From assembly GCA_016200005.1 (NCBI GenBank), contig JACQFP010000006.1, forward strand, positions 1 to 61,081: 61,081 nucleotides of DNA, in the 5' to 3' direction. How positions within the stretch are numbered: position 1 is the stretch's first letter; every line of letters begins with the position of its first letter. The notes under the pieces were generated by a model, which worked only from the letters and a program-made list of their open reading frames with translations, searched no databases and had not been told where the DNA came from. Shown one piece after another: positions 17,335 through 24,583 of the stretch. Origin of the DNA: Verrucomicrobiota bacterium. Lineage in GTDB: Bacteria; Verrucomicrobiota; Verrucomicrobiia; Limisphaerales; PALSA-1396. Made by a program: the position numbers and the translations under genes.

Positions 17335-18308
17335 CGTTGGAGCTCAATCTTCAGGTTGTTCCGCAAATCAGTATCCAAAGTGACAAGCTAAAGCTTGAAC
17401 TCCAACTTGGCCACGCTAACGTTGCGACCGTGAATCTGGAAGATCATCTGGGCGATGTGATTCGCAAGGCTCGCGCGATGTCGGGCGTGTCCGCTGACGC
17501 AGCCGCCAAGGCCGCGGGATTGACGACCACAGAATTGGCCGCCTTGGAAGAATCGGGGAACGCAGTCGAGCGACTCAACTTTGCCGCGCTCGCTCCGTTG
17601 ATCGGTCTCCACGCGGGCAAACTTGAGGCGCTCGCCCACGGCTGGCGTCCGGCCATACCCGACCTCGGTCGCTGGCGCGAGTTGCGGCAGATCAGCACCA
17701 CGCGCGGCGGCAACACGGTGAATTGCTATCTCGTCTGGGACGAGGTTTCGCGCGAGGCGGCGGTTTTTGACACTGGCTGGGAGGCGCAACCGGTTCTAAC
17801 ATTGATCGAAGAAAACCAATTGCAATTGCGGCATCTTTTTCTGACTCATACGCACGAGGATCACATTGCTGGTCTCGCCGGCATTCGTGAGAAGTTTCCG
17901 AAGGTCCGGTTGCATTCGAGTTCCAAAAGTGCGCCGGTCGAGCAGCGCAACCGGGCAAATGATTTCATCCATCTCGGAAGTCTGCGCATCACCAACCGCG
18001 ACACGCCCGGTCACGCCGAAGACGGCGTAACCTACGTGATCGGCAACTGGTCGGAGGATGCGCCGCACGCGGCGATAGTGGGCGACGCGATTTTCGCTGG
18101 TTCGATTGGGCGTGGCAATCAATCGTGGGATCTGGCGAAACAAAAAATTCTCGAACAGATTTTCACTTTGCCGGCGGAAACGTTGATTTGCCCGGGACAC
18201 GGGCCGTTTACGACGGTGGCGGAGGAGACATTACACAATCCGTTTTTTGTGCGGACGTTGACGCCAGGAGGCGAAAAGCGCTCCGGGCACCATCCGTCCG
18301 CCGCCTGA
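17325..18308 (+). CDS. HTH-domain/metallo-beta-lactamase fold hydrolase
   Basis: The 327-residue product starts at ATG 17325 inside the glycerate kinase stop region. Residues 1-27 are encoded by a palindromic repeat. Residues of about 35-80 form an XRE-like helix-turn-helix (LGDVIRKARAMSGVSADAAAKAAGLTTTELAALEESG). From about 115 a metallo-beta-lactamase domain follows with the metal ligands HTHEDHIAG, later DTPGHAEDGVTYV, VGDAIFAGSIGR and the final CPGHGP. This resembles glyoxalase II-like or persulfide dioxygenase-like hydrolases. The HTH could make it a metabolite-sensing regulator, or be only a protein interaction surface. Coupling with glycerate kinase suggests a shared C2/C3 metabolite theme, by inference. 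Confidence 0.82.
   Translation: MAIALELNLQVVPQISIQSDKLKLELQLGHANVATVNLEDHLGDVIRKARAMSGVSADAAAKAAGLTTTELAALEESGNAVERLNFAALAPLIGLHAGKLEALAHGWRPAIPDLGRWRELRQISTTRGGNTVNCYLVWDEVSREAAVFDTGWEAQPVLTLIEENQLQLRHLFLTHTHEDHIAGLAGIREKFPKVRLHSSSKSAPVEQRNRANDFIHLGSLRITNRDTPGHAEDGVTYVIGNWSEDAPHAAIVGDAIFAGSIGRGNQSWDLAKQKILEQIFTLPAETLICPGHGPFTTVAEETLHNPFFVRTLTPGGEKRSGHHPSAA
17337..17406. repeat. palindromic repeat, TTGGAGTTCAAGCTT family, at a gene start
   Basis: The left arm TTGGAGCTCAATCTTCAGGT (from 17337) and right arm ACAAGCTAAAGCTTGAACTC (to 17406) are imperfect inverted copies. The element lies in frame over codons 5-27 of the HTH-MBL gene. Related copies are at 35817-35846 (half element) and inside the sigma factor at 55824-55894. 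Confidence 0.8.
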
Positions 18309-18440
18309 CGTCGGCTATAATCTCCGTGAAGCTTCCCGGAACAGCAAAGGTTCAAGCCGCGCCTGAGGGCGGTTGATGAAATTGGAAAACTGCTTGCCAT
18401 TTTTTCACCGGCGACGTACCACCACTGAAGTTCTTTGAAA

Positions 18441-18620
18441 CTGGATGGACGTTCGTCCATCCGTGTCGCAGTCAAACATCTGGGAACCCCGTGAGAATCG
18501 GGGACGGTTACGCCACTGTAACGGACTACAAACTCCCATCGCCACTGGCCGCGCAAAGCGGACCGGGAAGGCGGGAGCGAGGTTAAGCCCGAAGTCAGGA
18601 TATCGGTTTGGCTGTGCTCG
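18441..18620 (+). promoter_or_regulatory. cobalamin riboswitch aptamer
   Basis: The core consensus is clear: GGGAACCCCGTGAGAATCGG, then GGGACGGTTACGCCACTGTA, and further on CCCGAAGTCAGGATATCG. This matches the cobalamin (B12-box) riboswitch, including the P4-P6 junction and the B12 box. A perfect hairpin with stem GGATGGACG (18443-18462) precedes it. The next gene on the strand starts at 18976 and encodes a secreted LamG-like protein, not a B12 transporter or biosynthesis enzyme. Between aptamer and gene lie a palindromic repeat (18630-18720) and a hairpin CCTGTCG...CGACAGG (18747-18769) that could be part of the expression platform. Confidence 0.9.
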
Positions 18621-18629
18621 TCATGCTGA

Positions 18630-18720
18630 GGAAGTTGAGAGTTGAAGGTTGATTGTTGATAGGACGCAAGCGCGTTTCCATCAACCATCAACTAAAAACT
18701 ATCAACCATTCAGCAACTTC
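18630..18720. repeat. palindromic repeat, GTTGAGAGTTGA family
   Basis: GAAGTTGAGAGTTGAAGGTT on the left is answered by ATCAACCATTCAGCAACTTC on the right, with inner GATTGTTGAT/ATCAACCATC pairing. It lies directly downstream of the cobalamin aptamer. From 18721 to 18975 I see a hairpin (CCTGTCG, 18747-18769) and an inverted pair of the GGCGG/GTCGGCTAC type (about 18834-18896), but no convincing gene. Confidence 0.75.
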
Positions 18721-18975
18721 TCCGTAAAGAGAAGGATGAGGCCAGCCTGTCGGACTGTTTTCGACAGGGTTCGTTGAATGCCTTCATTCCCCGTCTTGCG
18801 GAGTTTGAAGGTTTTTTGTTTTGTAACCGCCGAGGTAACGAGGCGGACGGGTGAAGGCATCGTCACGTCATCCGCCTCCTCACGTCGTCGGCTACAGCTT
18901 TCAAACTCCGCGCTGGTCTCTCAATCGTCAACCGCTCCGCAGCGAACCTGCGGTGCATCATTGAAAGATCAGTCT

Positions 18976-20010
18976 ATGTTCAAAACACATTTATCGGCGC
19001 TGGCGTTGGCCGGTGGGTTACTCATTTCTTCCTATCCGTCCGGAGCAGGAACGTTCTCGGAAGATTTCTCCGGCGATCCGGCGGCGCGCGGCTGGCAGGT
19101 TTTTGGCGACACAAATTTATTTCACTGGGACGCCACGAATAACCACCTGGCCGTCACCTGGGACTCGTCGCAACCGAACAGTTACTTCCATCGTCCGCTG
19201 GGCACGATCCTGACTCGCAGCGATGATTTCAGTCTCGCCTTCGACCTGCGTCTGGACGACATCGTCAGCGGCAATGAGTCGAACAAAACGGGCGGATTGG
19301 AAATCGCGCTGGGCTTTCTGAACCACGCGACCGCCACCAGCACGAACTTCATGCGTGGCGCTTTTGGCAGCGCGCCGAGTCTGGTCGAGTTTGATTATTT
19401 CCCGGCGGGCTACTACGACTTCGGCGGTTCGATTTTTGACGTGGCTGCGACCACGACGCCGACCTTTATTTCCACCAACAGTTTTCATTTTGCGCCCACC
19501 GTTTTTGCGCCCTACACATTTGAACTGCCGACCAATCGCGTCGTGCACGTGGCCATGACTTACACGGCCAGCAACCAGACCCTCATCACGATTTTGACCA
19601 CGAACGGCGCACTGCTTTTCCAACCGCCGAACGTCGTGTTGACCGATACCAACAGCAGCGGCTTCAACGCCTCCGACGATTTCCGCGTGGACACATTTTC
19701 GATCAGCAGCTACAGCAGCGCGGGCGATGACTTCGATTCAGTTCTCGGCCACGGCGTCGTGGACAATTTCGTCGTCACAACGCCGCCTCCGCCGGTGACC
19801 AATTTGACCGGCGAATTCACCAACAACATCTGGCAGGTGCAATTCATCAGCCGCACGAACTGGCTATACACGTTCGAACGCACGGTGGATTTCTCCGCCT
19901 GGACAAATGTTTCCGCGACCTTTTCCGGCAACGCGACCAATCTGTTTCTGCAAGACACCAATCCACCACCGGACAAGGCGTTCTATCGCGTGCATGCGGA
20001 GAGACCATGA
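18976..20010 (+). CDS. secreted LamG/concanavalin-like protein under a cobalamin riboswitch
   Basis: The product has 344 residues with a signal peptide ([26 protein letters not shown]). The body is a concanavalin-like jelly roll: [66 protein letters not shown] and [13 protein letters not shown]-terminal module ([16 protein letters not shown] ... FYRVHAERP) matches the last module of many verrucomicrobial secreted proteins. No catalytic motif is seen. ATG 18976 is chosen because it opens the signal peptide; codons from 18778 are low-complexity, repeat-derived sequence. The stop overlaps the next start as ATGA, so the two genes are probably translationally coupled. Confidence 0.78.
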   Translation: MFKTHLSALALAGGLLISSYPSGAGTFSEDFSGDPAARGWQVFGDTNLFHWDATNNHLAVTWDSSQPNSYFHRPLGTILTRSDDFSLAFDLRLDDIVSGNESNKTGGLEIALGFLNHATATSTNFMRGAFGSAPSLVEFDYFPAGYYDFGGSIFDVAATTTPTFISTNSFHFAPTVFAPYTFELPTNRVVHVAMTYTASNQTLITILTTNGALLFQPPNVVLTDTNSSGFNASDDFRVDTFSISSYSSAGDDFDSVLGHGVVDNFVVTTPPPPVTNLTGEFTNNIWQVQFISRTNWLYTFERTVDFSAWTNVSATFSGNATNLFLQDTNPPPDKAFYRVHAERP

Positions 20011-20894
20011 ACCCAAGAAGCTCCAAGGTCCAAGCTCCAAGCTCCAGAGAAACTTCACATCTCAAACACCAAGTCGTCGCGAGGCGCAGGAGTTTGAAAT
20101 TTGGTGCTTGGAATTTCCCTGGAGCTTGGAGCTTGGAATTTGGTGCTTCGCGCCGCGCCTTCACCCTCGTTGAGCTCCTCGTCGTCATCGCCATTATCGC
20201 AATTCTGGCGGCGTTGTTGTTGCCAGCGCTGACCCGCGGCAAAGCCTCGGCTCAACGGATGCGATGCGGGAGCAATCTTCGACAACTCGGCTTGGCCACG
20301 CAGATGTATTGGGACGACAACAGCGGAAATTGTTTTCGCTATCGCGGCGCGGCCACCAACGGTGGCGACATCTATTGGTTCGGCTGGCTAGGCGGCGGCA
20401 TCGAAGGCCAGCGGCCCTTCGATGTGACACAAGGGGCGCTTTGGCCTTACTTGCAAGGTCGCGGCGTGGAGCTTTGTCCGTCGCTGAATTACGCGCTGGC
20501 GCAGTTTAAATTGAAGGCGGACGGCGCGGCTTATGGTTATGGCTACAACATCTATCTCTCTTCCACCGCCAATCTGCCGCCGGTGAACGTGAATAACATC
20601 CGCCGGCCCACCGAGCTGGCGCTTCTCGCCGACGCCGCGCAGGTCAATGACTTCCAGTCACCCGCCTCGCACGACAAGCCGATGCTCGAAGAATTTTATT
20701 ATGTGGACAACCCCACGAATTATCCCAGCAGCAGCTATTATCCTCACGGCCATTTCCGCCATTCGCAACGGGCGAACGTCGTTTTCTGCGATGGCCATGT
20801 CGCGCCGGAAAAATTCCTGCCCGGCTCCATTGATCCAAGGATGCCGGGCCAGCTCGTGGGAAGGTTTCGCCCGGAAATCCTCAATGTACCGTAA
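20007..20894 (+). CDS. prepilin-like protein with H-X9-DG type C-terminus
   Basis: The N-methylation motif [22 protein letters not shown] starts near residue 53, after a long leader ending in SRRA, where a prepilin peptidase would cut. The body contains [20 protein letters not shown] and ends with [21 protein letters not shown], typical of the DUF1559-like family. Such proteins may form pseudopili or surface fibres. The leader is unusually long (52 residues) because a palindromic repeat (20015-20148) is read through in frame. Coupling to the upstream LamG protein and the shared riboswitch suggest the two are made together. Confidence 0.88.
   Translation: MNPRSSKVQAPSSRETSHLKHQVVARRRSLKFGAWNFPGAWSLEFGASRRAFTLVELLVVIAIIAILAALLLPALTRGKASAQRMRCGSNLRQLGLATQMYWDDNSGNCFRYRGAATNGGDIYWFGWLGGGIEGQRPFDVTQGALWPYLQGRGVELCPSLNYALAQFKLKADGAAYGYGYNIYLSSTANLPPVNVNNIRRPTELALLADAAQVNDFQSPASHDKPMLEEFYYVDNPTNYPSSSYYPHGHFRHSQRANVVFCDGHVAPEKFLPGSIDPRMPGQLVGRFRPEILNVP
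20015..20148. repeat. palindromic repeat inside a prepilin leader
   Basis: Left units AAGCTCCAAGGTCCAAGCTC and CAAGCTCCAGAGAAACTTC are matched on the right by TTTGGTGCTTGGAATTTCCC and TGGAGCTTGGAGCTTGGAAT. It is the same family as 159-297. Translated, the right arm gives [18 protein letters not shown], close to LWSLEVGAWNF from the other copy. Confidence 0.85.
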
Positions 20895-21065
20895 GCGAGC
20901 CAGGCTGTTTGCTAGCCTTCGCTCTCGGGTAACCGGGGCTTGTCATCGAAACAGGAACCAAGCTGGACAAAAACGTACGTCCACAATACAGTTCAGCCAT
21001 GAACCGAGACGGAGTGCAAAGTTTGTGGTTAACCTACTGTTAAACCCAGCAGCGATGCGGTGGAT

Positions 21066-21461
21066 ATGGACGTGAAAACCAGAGGAGAATTGATCGAGCA
21101 GGAACGACAGAATCGACTGAACACGGTTTATCAATTGGCAGATCGACTGGCTACACTTGCCACAGGCGCTCTTACCCTCATAGTTGCATTTCGGAACGAT
21201 TTGACACCTGCGTCCGCGTGCGGACTGTGGCTTCTTCGCGCTTCCCTGATTTGCCTTATACTAACCATAGTTTCCTTCGTGTTCATTCATGTGAGTAAGA
21301 TGGAGCTCCACAAGCGTACTATAGTAGCCATCGGGACAAACGACACATCCTCGGAGATAATTGAGCCTCCTCGATATTTCCATGTTGCGCGCTATGGCTT
21401 GATCGGTGGATTCACGCTCGGAATGGTTTTGCTCGGTATGTTTGGTGTAAGTGTTCGTTGA
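21066..21461 (+). CDS. small membrane protein with three predicted helices
   Basis: The 131-residue product begins MDVKTRGELIEQERQNRLNTVYQLADRLA, an amphipathic helix that runs into the first membrane segment (TLATGALTLIVAF). A second segment is LLRASLICLILTIVSFVFIHV and a third YGLIGGFTLGMVLLGMFGVSV. The middle loop is charged and probably cytosolic. I recognise no family. A GTG six bases upstream is an alternative start. Base composition looks less GC-rich than the flanks, as does the next gene, which may mark a small transferred block. Confidence 0.6.
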   Translation: MDVKTRGELIEQERQNRLNTVYQLADRLATLATGALTLIVAFRNDLTPASACGLWLLRASLICLILTIVSFVFIHVSKMELHKRTIVAIGTNDTSSEIIEPPRYFHVARYGLIGGFTLGMVLLGMFGVSVR

Positions 21462-21508
21462 GTCTATGATTAACTGGCCCCAAGTGTATACAGGCCGCCT
21501 AATGCCGT

Positions 21509-21799
21509 GTGAATACTGAAAAGAATCATTTCGCTCTCAATTTCGACGACAAGACGTTGACGATTCATGTTAACGGCAAGCGCGTAGTTGCATATCCCAC
21601 GAGCGAGCTTGCTCATAGTGTGCTCGAAGTTATATTCCTCCGTTTGGAATTACTAATTCGAAGGCCAGATAGGAAGGTATCATTCGAGGATATGGTTGTC
21701 GGTTTCCAAATTCCCAGCCGTGGGCCGTGCACGATTTGTGGCCGACAAGCTAATTTACTTGGCGGACTTTGCCACGCATGCTTCCACCAAGAGGCTTAA
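21509..21799 (+). CDS. small protein with a C-terminal zinc ribbon
   Basis: The 96-residue product starts with GTG 21509. The first 70 residues (NFDDKTLTIHVNGKRVVAYPTSELAHSV) look like a small beta-alpha domain. The end carries CTICGRQANLLGGLCHACF, a C-x2-C-x10-C-x2-C zinc-binding knuckle. No family is recognised. Its 3' end lies 62 nt from the convergent glmM gene. Composition is similar to the membrane protein before it. Confidence 0.5.
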   Translation: MNTEKNHFALNFDDKTLTIHVNGKRVVAYPTSELAHSVLEVIFLRLELLIRRPDRKVSFEDMVVGFQIPSRGPCTICGRQANLLGGLCHACFHQEA

Positions 21800-21861
21800 T
21801 ACCCAGATCGGCTACATTCTGTGCCGGTTTCAAATGCACCGCTGGACACCTGTGTCACCGT

Positions 21862-23244
21862 TCAAGCGCCAATCTGCTTCTTAATCGTCTCACCGATTTT
21901 CTGCGACCACTTTTCGAGCGCTTTGGCGTCGCGGCCTTCAAGCAAGAGCCGCGCTTTGGGTTCAGTGCCAGAGTAACGCAGCAGGAGGCGTCCACCGTGG
22001 GACTTCATTGCAGCTTCGGCTTCAGCGACGAGTTGCGCCACACCGTCAAGCTGGTCGAACGGTTTCTTTTCGCGCACCACGATGTTGGTGACCAGTTGCG
22101 GGAAACGCGTCCAGCATTTCGCGAGCTGGCTGAGCGGTTTGCCCGTCGCGCGCATGATGCGGAGCAATTGCAACGCGGCCACCAGACCGTCGCCGGTCGT
22201 GCTGTGGTCGCGGAAAATCAGGTGGCCGCTTTGCTCGCCGCCAAAGTTGAATCCGCCGCGCAGCATTTCATCAATTACGTTCTTGTCGCCCACGGCGGTC
22301 CGGATGAGGTTCCCGCCCGCCGAGGCAATCGCCGCACCAAGCCCCGCATTGCTCATCACGGTGCCGACGAGGGTGTTTTTGGCGAGCGCGCCTTGCGCCA
22401 GCAAATCCAGCGCGGCGATGGCCATGATGTCGTCGCCGTCAACCAGATTGCCGCTCTCGTCGCACATCAGCACACGATCGGCGTCGCCGTCATGCGCGAT
22501 GCCCACGTCGGCGCGAAATTCGCGGACCTTCGCGCAGAAATGTTGCGGATGCATCGAGCCGCAGTCCTTGTTGATGTTTTTCCCATCGGGCTGATTGCCG
22601 AAAACGATGACGTCCGCGCCCAGTTCGCGCAGGACGCATGGGGTGGATTTGTAGGCCGCACCGTGCGCGCAATCCACGACGACGCGCATCTCATCGAGCG
22701 TCATGCCGCGCGGGAAACTGGCCTTGGCGAACTCGATGTAGCGGCCCAGCGCGTCGTCAATACGCACGGCCTTGCCAACGTCCTCGGCCGTGGGGCGGAT
22801 GTCTTCGATGCGGCCGCTGAAAACCAGGTCCTCGACCTCGGCTTCGATCTTCTCGTCCAGCTTGTAACCATCGGCGCGGAAAAACTTGATGCCGTTGTCG
22901 GCGTAGGGATTGTGCGACGCGGTGATGACGATGCCGGCATCCGCGCGCAAGCTGCGAGTCACGTAGGCCACGCCCGGCGTGGGCAGCGGCCCGATGAACA
23001 GCACGTCCACGCCCATCGAAAGAATGCCGGAAGAGAGCGCGTTCTCGATCATGTAACCGGAGAGGCGTGTGTCTTTGCCGATGACGATTTTGTGTCGCCC
23101 GTGGCCGCGCGCCTGAGTTTCGATGTTTTTGAAAACGTGGGCGGCCGCGCGGCCGAGCTTCAACGCGGTTTCCGCAGTGACGGGTTCGATGTTGGCGATG
23201 CCCCGGACGCCGTCCGTGCCGAAGATTTTTTTTGAGACACTCAT
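21862..23244 (-). CDS. glmM: phosphoglucosamine mutase
   Basis: The 460-residue enzyme converts glucosamine-6-phosphate to glucosamine-1-phosphate for UDP-GlcNAc and peptidoglycan synthesis. It opens with KKIFGTDGVRGIANIEPVTAE. The phosphoserine loop is ITASHNPYADNGIKFF, the metal loop is AHDGDADRVLMCD, and the sugar-binding GGEQSGHLIFRDHSTTGDGLV and RYSGTEPKARLL phosphate loop follow. Length fits the family. It overlaps the YbbR-like gene by ATGA and is the last gene of the folP-cdaA-ybbR-glmM cluster, the classical cda-ybbR-glmM arrangement. Confidence 0.95.
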   Translation of the reverse strand: MSVSKKIFGTDGVRGIANIEPVTAETALKLGRAAAHVFKNIETQARGHGRHKIVIGKDTRLSGYMIENALSSGILSMGVDVLFIGPLPTPGVAYVTRSLRADAGIVITASHNPYADNGIKFFRADGYKLDEKIEAEVEDLVFSGRIEDIRPTAEDVGKAVRIDDALGRYIEFAKASFPRGMTLDEMRVVVDCAHGAAYKSTPCVLRELGADVIVFGNQPDGKNINKDCGSMHPQHFCAKVREFRADVGIAHDGDADRVLMCDESGNLVDGDDIMAIAALDLLAQGALAKNTLVGTVMSNAGLGAAIASAGGNLIRTAVGDKNVIDEMLRGGFNFGGEQSGHLIFRDHSTTGDGLVAALQLLRIMRATGKPLSQLAKCWTRFPQLVTNIVVREKKPFDQLDGVAQLVAEAEAAMKSHGGRLLLRYSGTEPKARLLLEGRDAKALEKWSQKIGETIKKQIGA

Positions 23245-23693
23245 GGGTTGACGGTTCTTGGGGTCGTGGCTGTTTCCGGAGGTGCGATTGGTTCCACGTC
23301 CACTTTATCGGGGTCCACGCTGACGACGATCACGCCGTCGGGAACGCGAACCTGAACGTCCTTGCGGAGGCGGATTGCACTTTGGTTGCGGGTTAAATTG
23401 ACAAACACCCCAATCTCTTGAGGAAGCAAGGTGGCCAATTTTTCTTCTTTGCCAATGACTTTCACGAGCACCTGCTCGGGACTGATTTTGAAGCCGCGCG
23501 CGTCGGACGCCGCGGTCATGATCGTGATGGGCATTGCGGGAAAAACGCGGGTCTTCACCGTGCTGATGGGGGAATCCTGCAACTTCTGGTCACGGTTCAA
23601 TGCCGTGTGAATCGTAAACCACGTCAAGGTGGCCAATAGCAATGACACCAGCTTCCACCAGTGATTGTTCTGAATGTAATCGCGCAGGGACAT
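23241..23693 (-). CDS. YbbR-domain protein, likely regulator of the c-di-AMP synthase
   Basis: From ATG 23693 the 150-residue product has an N-terminal signal anchor (WWKLVSLLLATLTWFTI) followed by one YbbR-type domain (FPAMPITIMTAASDARGFKISPEQVLVKVIGKEEKL). Canonical CdaR proteins have three or four YbbR repeats; this one is short. In other bacteria CdaR binds CdaA and adjusts c-di-AMP synthesis, and its location between cdaA and glmM supports the same role. The open frame extends upstream to 24005, but that part is shadow sequence over cdaA. Confidence 0.85.
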   Translation of the reverse strand: MSLRDYIQNNHWWKLVSLLLATLTWFTIHTALNRDQKLQDSPISTVKTRVFPAMPITIMTAASDARGFKISPEQVLVKVIGKEEKLATLLPQEIGVFVNLTRNQSAIRLRKDVQVRVPDGVIVVSVDPDKVDVEPIAPPETATTPRTVNP

Positions 23694-23695
23694 TT

Positions 23696-24583
23696 TTATT
23701 TCGCGTCTGATTTCTGGTTCGATGCCGCCGTTGGCATGACCCGCTCGCCCAACAGACCGCGAATCCATTCCAGAAAGCTCCGCGCCCGCGGACGCTTGAT
23801 GAGCAGCGACGTCAAGAACGCGCGCAATTCCTCCAGCGTGATGCCGCGCACCAACTGGCCTTTGTAAGCGTAGGAAATCGAGCCGGTTTCTTCCGAGACC
23901 GCCACGACCACGGCGTCGGTTTCCTCCGTCAAGCCAATCGCCGCCCGATGGCGCGTGCCGAGCGATTTGTTCAAATCCTGCCGCTGCGTCAATGGAAAGA
24001 TGCATGCGGCGTGCGTGATCCGATCACCCTTGATGATGACGCCGCCGTCGTGGATGGCGTTGTTCGGGAAAAAAATCGTCTCCAGCATTTCGGGCGTCGC
24101 CTCGCAGTTGACGACGATCCCCGACCCGACCACGTCCCACAACGGAGTGGTTTGCTCGATGGCGATGAGCGCGCCGATGCGGACATCCGCCAGCCGCTCG
24201 ACGGTTTGAATGATGATCTCGATGTTTTCACGTTGCTCCCGCGCCGTGCTCCGCAGGATTGGCTCGACGGTTTCCACCGTTTCACGCGCGGCGATGAACA
24301 GCGGCAGGCTGCCCAATTCGGCGAGCAATCGGCGGAGCTCCGGTTGGAAAATAATGAGGATCGCCAGGGCTGAGAACGCAAAGAATGTTTTCAGCAACCA
24401 TGACAGGACTTCCAGTTTTAGCGCGAGGGTGATGAGCGTCAAGGCGAGGATCACCAGAAAACCGATCACCACCGGCCAGCCGCGCGTGCCGCGAACGAAC
24501 ATCAGGGCATAATAAATCCCCACCGTGAGGAGCACGATCTCCAGCACGGGTCGCCACAGGTTTTGCAGGATACTTAAGTCCAT
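23696..24583 (-). CDS. cdaA: diadenylate cyclase, c-di-AMP synthase CdaA
   Basis: This 295-residue protein makes c-di-AMP from two ATP. Three N-terminal helices (VLEIVLLTVGIYYALMFV, PVVIGFLVILALTLITLAL, FFAFSALAILIIFQP) anchor it in the membrane. The DisA_N/DAC domain then shows IHDGGVIIKGDRITHAACI (DGA motif as DGG) and the catalytic RHRAAIGLTEETDAVVVAVSEE. c-di-AMP controls potassium and osmotic balance and cell-wall homeostasis. It overlaps the folP stop as TAATG and lies 2 nt before the YbbR gene, so all four genes are probably one transcript. Confidence 0.95.
   Translation of the reverse strand: MDLSILQNLWRPVLEIVLLTVGIYYALMFVRGTRGWPVVIGFLVILALTLITLALKLEVLSWLLKTFFAFSALAILIIFQPELRRLLAELGSLPLFIAARETVETVEPILRSTAREQRENIEIIIQTVERLADVRIGALIAIEQTTPLWDVVGSGIVVNCEATPEMLETIFFPNNAIHDGGVIIKGDRITHAACIFPLTQRQDLNKSLGTRHRAAIGLTEETDAVVVAVSEETGSISYAYKGQLVRGITLEELRAFLTSLLIKRPRARSFLEWIRGLLGERVMPTAASNQKSDAK

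Noticed and set aside
18778-18975. 66-residue N-terminal extension of the LamG-like protein
   Set aside because: The segment is repeat-like DNA with low-complexity translation, and a proper signal peptide begins at 18976.
18441-20010. A B12 transporter (BtuB) gene behind the riboswitch
   Set aside because: No TonB box, plug or beta-barrel signature is present in the downstream frame; it is a soluble jelly-roll-type exported protein.
21769-23235. Long 488-codon plus-strand frame opposite glmM
   Set aside because: It is an antisense shadow of glmM and has no recognisable domain or signal.
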